Positions 7,480 through 16,309 of a stretch of DNA of 64,000 bases are shown here, piece by piece. The notes beneath the pieces were generated by a model that worked only from the letters and a program-made list of their open reading frames with translations, was not told the origin of the DNA and ran no database searches. The translations under genes were made by a program, and so were the position numbers. Origin of the DNA: Mycobacterium bourgelatii (GTDB lineage: Bacteria > Actinomycetota > Actinomycetes > Mycobacteriales > Mycobacteriaceae); assembly GCF_010723575.1 (NCBI RefSeq), contig NZ_BLKZ01000002.1:930001-994000 (forward strand), written 5' to 3'. How positions within the stretch are numbered: the first letter of the stretch is position 1; every line of letters begins with the position of its first letter.

Positions 7480-9624
7480 TCAGGCCGAAGCCTTCACCTT
7501 GGCGGCGGCGTTCTCCGGCATCGGTTCATAGCGGGCGAACGCTCGGGTGAACGACGCGGCCCCGTGCGCCAGCGACCGCAAATCGATTGCGTACCGCGTC
7601 AATTCGACCTGAGGAAGCTCGGCCTTGACCACCGTGCGTTCGTTGCCGGCGGTTTCGGTGCCCTGCAGTCGGCCTCGGCGAGCGGACAAATCGCCCATCA
7701 CGGCGCCGACGAATTCGTCGGGAACCAGCACCGAGATCTCGTCGATCGGCTCGAGCAGAATCACCTTGGTCGCCGTGGCGGCATCCTTCAGTGCCAGCGC
7801 GCCGGCCATCTGGAACGCGTAGTCGGACGAGTCGACGCTGTGAGCTTTGCCGTCCAGCAAGGTGACCCGGATGTCGACCACCGGGTACCCGGCGTGCACG
7901 CCCTTCTCCATCTGGGCGCGGATCCCCTTCTCCACGCTCGGGATGTAGTTGCGCGGTACTGCACCGCCGACCACCTTGTCCAGGAATTCGAATCCGGATC
8001 CCTCCGGCAGCGGCTCGACTTCGATGTCGCACACGCCGAATTGGCCGTGCCCGCCGGACTGTTTGACGTGCCGGCCGTGGCCTTTGGCTTTGCCGGCGAA
8101 CGTTTCCCGCAGTGGCACGCGTAGTTCGACCGTGTCGACGGTGACGCCGTAGCGATTCGACAGCCCTTCGAGTACCACGCCGGCGTGGGCCTCGCCCATG
8201 CACCAGAGCACGACTTGGTGGGTCTCCGGGTTTTGCTCGATCCGCAGTGTCGGGTCTTCGGCGGCCAGCCGGCCCAGGCCGACCGACAACTTGTCTTCGT
8301 CCGTCTTGGCGTGCGCCTGAATGGCGATCGGTAGCAGCGGGTCGGGCATCGTCCACGGCCGCAGCACCAGCGGTTCGGACTTGTCAGACAACGTGTCGCC
8401 GGTTTCGGCGCGGCTCAACCTACCGATGGCGCAGATGTCGCCGGCGATGACGGCCGACGCGGGTCGTTGCTGCTTGCCGAGGGGAAACGACAGCACGCCG
8501 ATGCGTTCGTCTTCATCGTGATCGGGGTGACTCGACGAGCCGTTGGTCTCACCGAAGAAGGCTGAGAAGTGACCCGACACGTGCACCGTCGCGTCCGGCT
8601 TTATCGTCCCGGAGAACACCCGCACCAGGCTCACCCTGCCGACGTATGGGTCGGACGTCGTCTTGACCACCTCGGCCAGCAACGGCGCGTTGACGTCGCA
8701 CGTCAATGCGTCATGCTTGGCGCCTTGCGGGGTGAACACCTCCGGCAGAGGGTGTTCCATCGGGGACGGGAAACCGCGGGTGGCGACCTCTAACAGTTCG
8801 ACGGTGCCGACACCGGTGGTGCTGCACACCGGGATCACCGGGAAGAACGAGCCCCGTGCGACGGCCTTTTCCAGATCTTCGATCAGCCCGGCCTCGTCGA
8901 TCGCTTCACCGCCGAGGTAGCGCTCCATGAGCGACTCGTCCTCGGACTCTTCGATGATCCCCTCGATCAGGCTGCCTCGCGCCTCTTCGATGCGGTCGGC
9001 ATCGGTCGAGTCGGTGGGGCGAGTGGTCCGTTTGCCGTTCTCGTAGACGTACTGGGTCTGCGACAGCAGCCCTATCAGGCCGTCCGCGGTGGGCAGGTAC
9101 AGGGGCAAGACCTTGTCGCCGAACGCCTCTTGCGCGGCGGCCAAGGCCTCGGAGTAGTTGGCGCGGGCGTGGTCGAGCTTCGTGAGCACCACGGCTCGGG
9201 GCATGCCGACCTGGGCGCATTCCTGCCACAGCGACTTGGTCGGCTGGTCGACGCCCTCATTGGCCGCGATGACGAACAACGCGCAGTCGGCGGCACGCAG
9301 CCCGGCACGCAGTTCGCCCACGAAGTCGGCGTAACCGGGGGTGTCGATGAGGTTGATCTTGATGCCGTCGTACGCCAGCGACGCGACCGCAAGGCCCACC
9401 GAGCGCTGCTGGCGGATCTCGGCGTCGTCGAAGTCGCAGACGGTGGTGCCCTCGGTCACCGAACCCGGCCGGTTCAGCACACCGCCGGCGACCAGCAGGG
9501 CATCGACGAGGGTGGTCTTGCCGGCACCCGACGGTCCGACCAGCACCACGTTGCGGATGGCGTTGGGAGCTTCGGCAGTGGGAGCGGCCCCCGCGCTTTG
9601 AGAAGCACCCGCTCTGTCGGCCAT
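7480..9624 (-). CDS. fusA2: Elongation factor G-like GTPase FusA2
   Basis: A 714-residue translational GTPase, the same length as Rv0120c (EF-G2). G1 is GPSGAGKTTL (residues 30-39), G3 is DTPGYADF, and G4 reads TKLD in place of the usual NKxD, as expected for this divergent subgroup. Domains II to V follow, with the domain IV/V stretch SGGHGQFGVCDIEVEPLPEG. The canonical EF-G gene sits in the rpsL operon, so this is the second paralog. Whether it acts in translocation, ribosome recycling or another GTPase step is not settled by sequence. The ATG at 9622-9624 is preceded by an AGGTATG-type weak Shine-Dalgarno sequence. Confidence 0.95.
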   Translation of the reverse strand: MADRAGASQSAGAAPTAEAPNAIRNVVLVGPSGAGKTTLVDALLVAGGVLNRPGSVTEGTTVCDFDDAEIRQQRSVGLAVASLAYDGIKINLIDTPGYADFVGELRAGLRAADCALFVIAANEGVDQPTKSLWQECAQVGMPRAVVLTKLDHARANYSEALAAAQEAFGDKVLPLYLPTADGLIGLLSQTQYVYENGKRTTRPTDSTDADRIEEARGSLIEGIIEESEDESLMERYLGGEAIDEAGLIEDLEKAVARGSFFPVIPVCSTTGVGTVELLEVATRGFPSPMEHPLPEVFTPQGAKHDALTCDVNAPLLAEVVKTTSDPYVGRVSLVRVFSGTIKPDATVHVSGHFSAFFGETNGSSSHPDHDEDERIGVLSFPLGKQQRPASAVIAGDICAIGRLSRAETGDTLSDKSEPLVLRPWTMPDPLLPIAIQAHAKTDEDKLSVGLGRLAAEDPTLRIEQNPETHQVVLWCMGEAHAGVVLEGLSNRYGVTVDTVELRVPLRETFAGKAKGHGRHVKQSGGHGQFGVCDIEVEPLPEGSGFEFLDKVVGGAVPRNYIPSVEKGIRAQMEKGVHAGYPVVDIRVTLLDGKAHSVDSSDYAFQMAGALALKDAATATKVILLEPIDEISVLVPDEFVGAVMGDLSARRGRLQGTETAGNERTVVKAELPQVELTRYAIDLRSLAHGAASFTRAFARYEPMPENAAAKVKASA

Positions 9625-9754
9625 GACATACCTCCAGTTCTCCTGGGCCCGAAATCTCTAAATGCCCCCCGTGCGCAGTGTGTTCTAGCTCACAGGACGC
9701 AATACCCACCATTCCCCCAACTGCGGTTCAGCACAAGGGTCGGGCCGGGTCGGT

Positions 9755-10174
9755 TCAGGCGTGCCAGCTGGACCAGCGCCGCACCGCGATTGCAATGACT
9801 GGGCCGTCCAGCGAAACCGATTGATACTGAAAGTATTTGGTGCGCAATAGACGGTGTCCGAGGTCTAGGACCGCGCCGTCGTGGTGGATCGTGGCGACGC
9901 CGTCGACCCGGACCCACCACAGTTGTGTCCAGTCGGTGTCGTAATGGTCGACAAGCAGGCTGACGTTCGGATTTTTCTCGATATTGGAGATGCGGCGCAG
10001 TCGTTGGGTGGTTTTCGGCTTGGCGTCGACGGCGGTGTACACCACATCGTGGTCCGCATCCGGGTCCGCCGCGAAAACCACCGGCACGACGTGTGGGACG
10101 CCTTCAGGGGTAATCGTGGCCAGTCGCGCTACCTGGGCGTGCGTGAACCTGACCTGCGGGTCGAATTCGGCCAC
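9755..10174 (-). CDS. PPOX-class/F420-binding family protein (Rv0121c counterpart)
   Basis: A 139-residue split-barrel protein beginning with GTG at 10172-10174. Seen: FTHAQVARLATITPEGVPHVVPV (one strand pair of the flavin-binding barrel), KPKTTQRLRRISNIEKNPNVS, and TDWTQLWWVRVDGVATI. This pattern is typical of the pyridoxamine-phosphate-oxidase-like proteins that in mycobacteria usually bind coenzyme F420 or FMN and reduce small substrates. Position after fusA2 matches Rv0121c. The cofactor is inferred from family membership, and no substrate can be given. Confidence 0.85.
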   Translation of the reverse strand: MAEFDPQVRFTHAQVARLATITPEGVPHVVPVVFAADPDADHDVVYTAVDAKPKTTQRLRRISNIEKNPNVSLLVDHYDTDWTQLWWVRVDGVATIHHDGAVLDLGHRLLRTKYFQYQSVSLDGPVIAIAVRRWSSWHA

Positions 10175-10605
10175 CGATCCAGCTTATGGCGCGTCGGCGG
10201 CCGCCGGCGCCTCGTCGAGTGTGTGGCTGGCGGCCTCAGTATTGCGGCTTCCGCCTCGTCGAGTGTGCGGCCACTGGCCCTCGTTCTAAGGAAGCGGGTA
10301 AATAGCCCACACGTTCGGCGCCTGGGCAGCGAAGCCTTGCCGCCGGCGCCTCGCCGAGTGTGCGGCTAGTGGCCCCAGTCGTAAGGAAGCGGGTGAATAC
10401 CCAACACGTTCGACGGCGCGCACCCGGCGCCTCAACAAGGTGAACAATTTGCCGGTGAACTCAGTCACAATTCGAATCGTGCCGAATAGGGTTGACCACG
10501 CAATTACTTGGCTATCTGCACTACGGTGATGTAAATAGAGGCATGCCTCCCGGACCCTATGGCTGGGACAATTTTGGTTCTTACCCCGACGCAGGAGGAT
10601 ACGGG
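10175..10605. other. Intergenic region upstream of pepA with repeat cluster and promoter area
   Basis: 431 bases without a credible gene. 10209-10414 holds palindromic repeats. The last 190 bases are less GC-rich and should contain the pepA promoter. A TTGACC at 10492-10497 and TATCTG at 10513-10518 are separated by only 15 bases, so this -35/-10 assignment is weak. The pepA Shine-Dalgarno sequence GCAGGAGG is at 10591-10598. Confidence 0.5.
10209..10414. repeat. Cluster of CGAGTGTG/CACACGTTCG palindromic repeats, two full units and one partial
   Basis: Units at about 10253-10320 and 10347-10414 match over about 68 bases, including TAAGGAAGCGGGT in the loop, and repeat with a 94-base period. 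A truncated copy of the left arm is at 10209-10240. Each full unit starts with CGAGTGTGCGG and ends with ACACGTTCG, forming an imperfect stem. The family is also seen at 6891-6948. Confidence 0.75.
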
Positions 10606-11661
10606 ATGAGCAAAGTGGGTCGCCGGACATACAGGTGGTCATTGTTGGTGGCTGTCTTGAGCCTGCTCGGCCTGAGTCTGCTCGCTCCGCCAGCACCCGC
10701 GCACGCAGCACCATACAAAGAATTCCCCTTCCCCATGGTGCCGCTCGACCCGATCGCCGCGGTCGCGCAGGTGGGCCCGCAATTGGTCAACATCAACACC
10801 AAGCTGGGCTACAACAATGCGGTGGGTGCCGGGACGGGCATCATCATCGATCCCAACGGTGTCGTCCTGACCAACAATCACGTGATCTCTGGCGCCACCG
10901 ACATCAGCGCGTTCAGTGTCGGCGACGGCCGAACCTACGGCGTCGACGTGGTGGGTTACGACCGCACCGCCGACATCGCGGTGCTGCAACTGCGCGGTGC
11001 CGCAGGACTGCCCGCCGCCGCGATCGGTGGTGGCGTCAGCGTCGGTGACCCGGTCGTGGCCCTCGGCAACGCCGGCGGCCAGGGCGGCACGCCACGTGCG
11101 GTGGCCGGCCGGGTCGTCGCGGTCGGGCAGACTGTACAAGCGTCCGACGCCCTCACCGGGGCCGCGGAGACGCTGAACAACCTGATCCAGGTCGACGCCG
11201 CGATCCAGCCCGGTGATTCGGGTGGGCCCATCGTCAACAGCGCCGGGCAGGTCGTCGGAATCAACACGGCTGCGACCGAGAACTTCCTGTTGCAGGGCGG
11301 CCAGGGCTTCGCCATCCCGATCGGAACGGCGATGGGTGTGGCCAACCAGATCCGCAGCGGTGGCGGCTCGCCGACCGTGCACGTCGGCCCAACGGCATTC
11401 CTCGGACTCGGTGTCGTCGACAACAACGGCAACGGCGCTCGGGTGCAACGCGTGGTGGGCAGCGCTCCTGCCGCGTCGATCGGCATCTCGGTGGGCGACG
11501 TGATCACCGCGATTGACGGCGTGCCGATCAACTCGGCGACCGCCATGTCAGACGCGCTCACCCCGCATCACCCCGGGGACACCGTCTCGATCAGCTTCAC
11601 CACACGAGCCGGCGTGCAGCGCACCGAACACGTGACCCTTGCCGAGGGGCCGCCGGCCTGA
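10606..11661 (+). CDS. pepA: Secreted trypsin-like serine protease PepA (Mtb32A type)
   Basis: A 351-residue exported protease orthologous to Rv0125. The ATG at 10606 has GCAGGAGG 7 bases upstream. Residues 1-34 are a signal peptide ending near AHA-AP. The catalytic triad is visible: His92 in TNNHV, Asp123 in TADIAV and Ser205 in GDSGGP. A PDZ domain fills residues about 255-351 (FLGLGVVDNNG to VTLAEG). This is the DegP/HtrA-like arrangement without a membrane anchor, so it should act in the cell envelope or medium. The M. tuberculosis ortholog is a known secreted antigen. Confidence 0.95.
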   Translation: MSKVGRRTYRWSLLVAVLSLLGLSLLAPPAPAHAAPYKEFPFPMVPLDPIAAVAQVGPQLVNINTKLGYNNAVGAGTGIIIDPNGVVLTNNHVISGATDISAFSVGDGRTYGVDVVGYDRTADIAVLQLRGAAGLPAAAIGGGVSVGDPVVALGNAGGQGGTPRAVAGRVVAVGQTVQASDALTGAAETLNNLIQVDAAIQPGDSGGPIVNSAGQVVGINTAATENFLLQGGQGFAIPIGTAMGVANQIRSGGGSPTVHVGPTAFLGLGVVDNNGNGARVQRVVGSAPAASIGISVGDVITAIDGVPINSATAMSDALTPHHPGDTVSISFTTRAGVQRTEHVTLAEGPPA

Positions 11662-11758
11662 TACGGGCGCGCGAGGCCAATTCGTTTGGCACGAACCATG
11701 ATTGGTCTCGCGTGATTCCGTGACACCCGCGTCGGGTACCCGTGGCATCGTGGAATTG

Positions 11759-13555
11759 ATGAACGACGAGAGAGACGGCGCCAGGCACGGTCCCGCGCAC
11801 CATCCCGCCGAGGGCAGTCACGTCGAAGACGGGGTGGTCGAACATCCCGAGGCCAAGGACTTTGGCAACGCCACCGCATTGCCGGCCGACCCGACCTGGT
11901 TCAAGCACGCGGTTTTCTACGAAGTGCTGGTCCGAGCGTTTTTCGACTCGAACGCCGACGGTTCCGGCGACCTGCGCGGTCTGATCGACCGCCTGGACTA
12001 TCTGCAGTGGCTCGGCGTGGACTGCCTCTGGTTGCCGCCGTTCTACGACTCGCCGTTGCGCGACGGCGGTTACGACATCCGCGACTTCTACAAGGTGCTG
12101 CCCGAATTCGGCACGGTGGAGGATTTCGTCGCGCTGGTCGACGAGGCTCACCAGCGCGGGATCCGGGTGATCACCGATCTGGTCATGAATCACACGTCGG
12201 AATCGCATCCGTGGTTTCAGGAGTCGCGACGCGACCCCGACGGGCCCTACGGCGACTTCTACGTGTGGAGCGACACCAGCCAGAAGTACTCCGACGCCCG
12301 GATCATCTTCGTCGACACCGAAGAGTCGAACTGGACCTTCGACCCGGTTCGGCGCCAGTTCTATTGGCACCGGTTCTTCTCTCACCAACCGGACCTGAAC
12401 TACGACAACCCGGCCGTGCAGGAAGCGATGATCGACGTTTTGCGCTTCTGGCTCGGCCTGGGTATCGACGGTTTCCGGCTGGACGCGGTGCCGTACCTGT
12501 TCGAGCGTGAGGGCACCAACTGCGAGAACCTGCCCGAAACGCACGCCTTCCTCAAGCGCTGCCGCAAAGTGGTCGACGACGAATTCCCGGGCCGGGTGCT
12601 CCTGGCCGAGGCGAACCAGTGGCCCGCCGATGTCGTCGAGTACTTCGGCGACCCCAGCACCGGCGGCGACGAATGCCACATGGCCTTCCACTTCCCGCTG
12701 ATGCCCCGCATCTTCATGGCGGTCCGCCGGGAATCGCGTTTTCCGATCTCGGAGATCCTGGCCCAGACCCCGGATATCCCGGAGATGGCTCAGTGGGGCA
12801 TCTTCCTGCGCAACCACGACGAGCTGACCCTCGAAATGGTCAGCGACGAGGAACGCGACTACATGTACGCCGAGTACGCCAAGGACCCGCGGATGAAGGC
12901 GAACGTGGGCATCCGTCGGCGTCTGGCGCCTCTGCTGGAGAACGACTTCAACCAGATGCGGTTGTTCAACGCGCTGCTGTTGTCGTTACCCGGTTCGCCG
13001 GTGCTGTACTACGGCGACGAGATCGGGATGGGCGACGTCATCTGGCTGGGTGACCGGGACGGGGTGCGCACGCCGATGCAATGGACACCGGACCGCAACG
13101 CCGGGTTCTCCACGGCCAACCCCGGTCGCCTGTACCTGCCGACCAGCCAGGACCCGGTGTACGGGTACCAGGCCGTCAACGTCGAAGCCCAACGTGACAC
13201 ATCAACGTCGCTGCTCAACTGGACCCGGACCATGCTTTCGGTGCGCCGCCGTCACCCCGCGTTCGCGGTCGGGACTTTCCAGGAACTGGGCGGGTCCAAC
13301 CCGTCGGTCCTGGCTTATGTGCGGGAAGCGCGCGGCGAGGACGGCGGCGAGGGGGACGTGGTGCTCTGCGTGAACAATCTGTCGCGGTTCCCCCAGCCCA
13401 TCGAACTGAACCTGCAGCAGTGGAACGGCTACACGCCGGTCGAATTGACCGGGCAGGTGCTGTTTCCCCGCATCGGGCACTTGCCTTATCTGCTGACACT
13501 TCCAGGACACGGGTTCTATTGGTTCCGGTTGTCCAACTCCGAGGAGGAACTATGA
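11759..13555 (+). CDS. treS: Trehalose synthase TreS
   Basis: Interconverts trehalose and maltose (GH13 family) and feeds maltose to Mak in the GlgE alpha-glucan route. The start ATG at 11759 gives 598 residues, close to Rv0126; the ribosome site is weak (TGGAA). Seen: TDLVMNHTS (GH13 region I), GIDGFRLDAVPYL (region II, nucleophile Asp), LLAEANQWP (region III, acid/base Glu), and FLRNHDELTLE (region IV, His-Asp). Its stop overlaps the mak start (ATGA at 13552-13555), indicating translational coupling. Confidence 0.97.
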   Translation: MNDERDGARHGPAHHPAEGSHVEDGVVEHPEAKDFGNATALPADPTWFKHAVFYEVLVRAFFDSNADGSGDLRGLIDRLDYLQWLGVDCLWLPPFYDSPLRDGGYDIRDFYKVLPEFGTVEDFVALVDEAHQRGIRVITDLVMNHTSESHPWFQESRRDPDGPYGDFYVWSDTSQKYSDARIIFVDTEESNWTFDPVRRQFYWHRFFSHQPDLNYDNPAVQEAMIDVLRFWLGLGIDGFRLDAVPYLFEREGTNCENLPETHAFLKRCRKVVDDEFPGRVLLAEANQWPADVVEYFGDPSTGGDECHMAFHFPLMPRIFMAVRRESRFPISEILAQTPDIPEMAQWGIFLRNHDELTLEMVSDEERDYMYAEYAKDPRMKANVGIRRRLAPLLENDFNQMRLFNALLLSLPGSPVLYYGDEIGMGDVIWLGDRDGVRTPMQWTPDRNAGFSTANPGRLYLPTSQDPVYGYQAVNVEAQRDTSTSLLNWTRTMLSVRRRHPAFAVGTFQELGGSNPSVLAYVREARGEDGGEGDVVLCVNNLSRFPQPIELNLQQWNGYTPVELTGQVLFPRIGHLPYLLTLPGHGFYWFRLSNSEEEL

Positions 13556-14955
13556 CGACCGGCGCCGGCGACGATGCAGAGCAAAGCAATGAGGAGGAGC
13601 GGCGCAATATGACCCCGTCGGCCCAGCTGCCATGGTCGGATTGGCTGCCACAACAGCGGTGGTACGCCGGGCGCAACCGCGAACTGGCTACCGCCGTACC
13701 CGTGACGAACGTGCCGTTGCGGGACGGCCTCGACCTGGTGTTAGTCGATGTGACGTACACGGACGGCTTCACCGAGCGCTACCAGGTGATCGTGGGATGG
13801 GATTCCGAACCGGTCTCCGAATACAGCACATTGGCCACCATCGGCGCCGCCGACAGCCACACCGCGTTCGATGCACTCTATGACCCGTCGGCGCCTCAAT
13901 TCCTGCTCTCGCTGATCGACGGGGAGGAAGTGCGCAGGTCGTCGGACGTGGAGGTGGTGTTCACCAAGGAGCCGGACGTCGCGCTGCCGCGAGACGCCTT
14001 TCCGCGCGTCTCGGAGGCCGAGCAGAGCAACACCAGCGTGATCTTCGACCGCCCCCCGGCGGCGATCTTCAAGGTGTTCCGCCGGGTCAGCCCCGGGATC
14101 AATCCCGATATTGAGCTCAACCGGGTGCTCGGGCGCGCCGGCAATCCGCACGTGGCAAAACTCCTGGGCTCTTACGAGATCGCGGGCGAGGACCCGGACT
14201 CGTCCTCCCCGCTGGGCATGGTGACCGAGTTCGCCGCCAACGCGGCCGAGGGTTGGGCGATGGCGACCGCCAGCGTCCGTGACCTCTTCGCTGAGGGCGA
14301 CTTGTACGCCCACGAAGTTGGCGGCGACTTCGCCGGTGAGTCCTATCGGCTAGGCGAGGCGGTCGCCTCCGTGCATGCCACCCTGGCGGAGAACCTGGGT
14401 ACCGCGGAAGCGACCTTTCCGGTCGACCAGGTGCTGGCCCGGCTGGCGTCCGCCGTTGCGACGGTGCCGGAGTTGCAGGAGTACGCGGCGACGATCGAGG
14501 AACGGTTCGCCAAACTGCACGACGAGACCATCACAGTGCAGCGAATTCATGGCGATCTGCACCTTGGACAGGTGTTGCGGGTTCCGGAGGGCTGGCTGCT
14601 GATCGACTTCGAAGGCGAGCCAGGCCAACCCCTGGAAGAGCGGCGGGCGCCGGATTCGCCATTGCGCGACGTCGCCGGTGTGTTGCGTTCCTTCGAATAC
14701 GCCGCCTACAGCCCGTTGGTGGAGCACGGGGAGGACAAGCAGCTTGCCGCGCGCGCCCGCGAATGGGTCGAGCGCAACCGGACCGCATTCTGCGACGGCT
14801 ACGCCGCCGCCTCTGGGGTGGACCCGCGCGATTCGTCGTTGCTGCTATCCGCGTACGAACTCGACAAGGCGGTCTACGAGACGGGCTACGAATCGCGGCA
14901 CCGGCCCACCTGGTTACCCATCCCGATGCGGTCGATCGCCCGCCTGACCGCCTAA
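13552..14955 (+). CDS. mak: Maltokinase Mak (Pep2)
   Basis: Phosphorylates maltose made by TreS to maltose 1-phosphate for GlgE. Kinase-like fold: N-terminal cap LPWSDWLPQQRWYAGRNREL, then EQSNTSVIFDR, the catalytic loop HGDLHLGQVL and the metal-binding LLIDFEGEPGQP. The ATG at 13552 overlaps the treS stop, follows GAGGAGG and gives 467 residues. A second ATG at 13609 also has GAGGAGG upstream and gives 448 residues, nearer to the start of homology with Rv0127, so the first 19 residues may be untranslated or an extension. It is convergent with fbpC across a strong stem-loop. Confidence 0.95.
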   Translation: MTTGAGDDAEQSNEEERRNMTPSAQLPWSDWLPQQRWYAGRNRELATAVPVTNVPLRDGLDLVLVDVTYTDGFTERYQVIVGWDSEPVSEYSTLATIGAADSHTAFDALYDPSAPQFLLSLIDGEEVRRSSDVEVVFTKEPDVALPRDAFPRVSEAEQSNTSVIFDRPPAAIFKVFRRVSPGINPDIELNRVLGRAGNPHVAKLLGSYEIAGEDPDSSSPLGMVTEFAANAAEGWAMATASVRDLFAEGDLYAHEVGGDFAGESYRLGEAVASVHATLAENLGTAEATFPVDQVLARLASAVATVPELQEYAATIEERFAKLHDETITVQRIHGDLHLGQVLRVPEGWLLIDFEGEPGQPLEERRAPDSPLRDVAGVLRSFEYAAYSPLVEHGEDKQLAARAREWVERNRTAFCDGYAAASGVDPRDSSLLLSAYELDKAVYETGYESRHRPTWLPIPMRSIARLTA

Positions 14956-14990
14956 CCGCTTGCCGCTTGCCACCGCTTGCCGGAAAAGAA

Positions 14991-15028
14991 CATCGGCAGC
15001 AGCGCTGGCCGTTGCGCTGCTGCCGATG
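14991..15028. terminator. Perfect 15-bp stem-loop between convergent mak and fbpC
   Basis: 14991-15005 and 15014-15028 are exact reverse complements with an 8-base loop. The stem is 35 bases after the mak stop and 28 bases from the fbpC stop, so it can serve both genes. There is no U-tract, as is usual for mycobacterial intrinsic terminators. Confidence 0.75.
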
Positions 15029-15055
15029 CTGGCTGGGTTGGCTAACCGGTTCCGA

Positions 15056-16111
15056 TCAGGTGGCCGGCGCAGGCATCGCCGGGATCCCCGCGGCCGGCGC
15101 GGCCGGTGCGGGTGCCGGTGCCGGCAGGGCGTTGATCACCTGCAGGATGTCGGGCTTCATCGCCATCAACTGCTGGTTCCAGTAGTTCCACGAGTGGGTG
15201 CCGTTGTTCGGGAAGTTGAACACCCCGTTCCGTCCACCCGAGGCCGCGTAGGTGTCGCGGAAGGACTGGTTGGTGCGCAACGTGAGACCCTCGAGGAACT
15301 TGGCCGGCATGTTGTCGCCGCCAAGGTCGCTGGGGGTGCCGTTACCGCAGTACACCCAGATGCGGGTGTTGTTGGCCACCAGGCGCGGAATCTGGACCAT
15401 CGGGTCGTTGCGCCGCCAAGCCGGGTCGCTGGACGGGCCCCACATGCTGTTGGCGTTGTAGCCACCAGAGTCGTTCATCGCCAGGCCGATCAGGGTGGGC
15501 CACCATCCCTCGGACGGGTTGAGGAACCCCGACAGCGACGCGGCGTACGGGAACTGCTGGGGGTAGTAGGCGGCCAGGATCAACGCCGAACCGCCCGACA
15601 TCGAAAGGCCCACCGCCGCATTGCCGAACGGCGTCACACCCTTGTTGGCCTGCAACCAGGTGGGCATCTCGCGGGTCAGGAAGGTCTCCCACTTGTAGGT
15701 GTAGTTCTGGCCGTTGCTTTGCGAGGGCTGGTACCAGTCGCTGTAGAAGCTGGACTGGCCGCCGACGGGCATGATCACCGACAGGCCGGACTGGTAGAAC
15801 TCCTCAAACGCCGGCGTGTTGATGTCCCAACCGTTGAAATCGTCCTGGGCGCGCAGGCCGTCGAGCAGGTACACCGAGTGTGGCCCGCCGCCCTGGAACT
15901 GAACCTTGATGTCGCGGCCCATCGACGGTGACGGGATTGACAGGTACTCCACTGGCAATCCCGGCCGGGAGAAGGCGCTTGCGGTTGCGGTGCCGCCGAC
16001 GACAGCGATGAGGCCGCTAAGCAGGGCCGCCCCCAGGGCCGCGATAGCCAGCCGCTGCGAGATGGTTCCCGCTGCGCAACGCACCTTCCGCACTTCTTCG
16101 AAGAACGACAT
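15056..16111 (-). CDS. fbpC: Mycolyltransferase antigen 85C (FbpC)
   Basis: Exported enzyme transferring mycolate between trehalose monomycolates and to arabinogalactan. 351 residues; the signal peptide covers residues 1-46, with mature FSRPGLPVEYL. The alpha/beta-hydrolase nucleophile is Ser172 in GLSMSGGS, with HSWNYWNQQL supplying the histidine. The core aligns closely with Rv0129c, while the C-terminus ends in an extra Ala/Pro-rich tail (ALPAPAPAPAAPAAG). The ATG at 16109-16111 has GGGAG just upstream. The membrane-protein gene that separates mak and fbpC in M. tuberculosis (Rv0128) is absent here. Confidence 0.96.
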   Translation of the reverse strand: MSFFEEVRKVRCAAGTISQRLAIAALGAALLSGLIAVVGGTATASAFSRPGLPVEYLSIPSPSMGRDIKVQFQGGGPHSVYLLDGLRAQDDFNGWDINTPAFEEFYQSGLSVIMPVGGQSSFYSDWYQPSQSNGQNYTYKWETFLTREMPTWLQANKGVTPFGNAAVGLSMSGGSALILAAYYPQQFPYAASLSGFLNPSEGWWPTLIGLAMNDSGGYNANSMWGPSSDPAWRRNDPMVQIPRLVANNTRIWVYCGNGTPSDLGGDNMPAKFLEGLTLRTNQSFRDTYAASGGRNGVFNFPNNGTHSWNYWNQQLMAMKPDILQVINALPAPAPAPAAPAAGIPAMPAPAT

Positions 16112-16309
16112 AGCTCCCTACCCATCCCAACTTTCATCGGCCGCAGGATTGCGGTCGAATCCCTTCTGGGGGAGTGAAACACAGGGGCGGGGCGCGGCTC
16201 GCGTGTCACGGCCGGAGCAATAGGTAGCGGTTGGCTAACGTTTCGGCGTCACGCCGGCATCGTCACGGTTAGGTCACGATTACCTTGCGTTTCAACATAT
16301 TTGGTGCCG

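Noticed and set aside
16262..16283. Direct repeat TCACGRTTA twice near the end of the ABC permease gene
   Set aside because: Located downstream of the operon, with no promoter or regulator context; likely chance.
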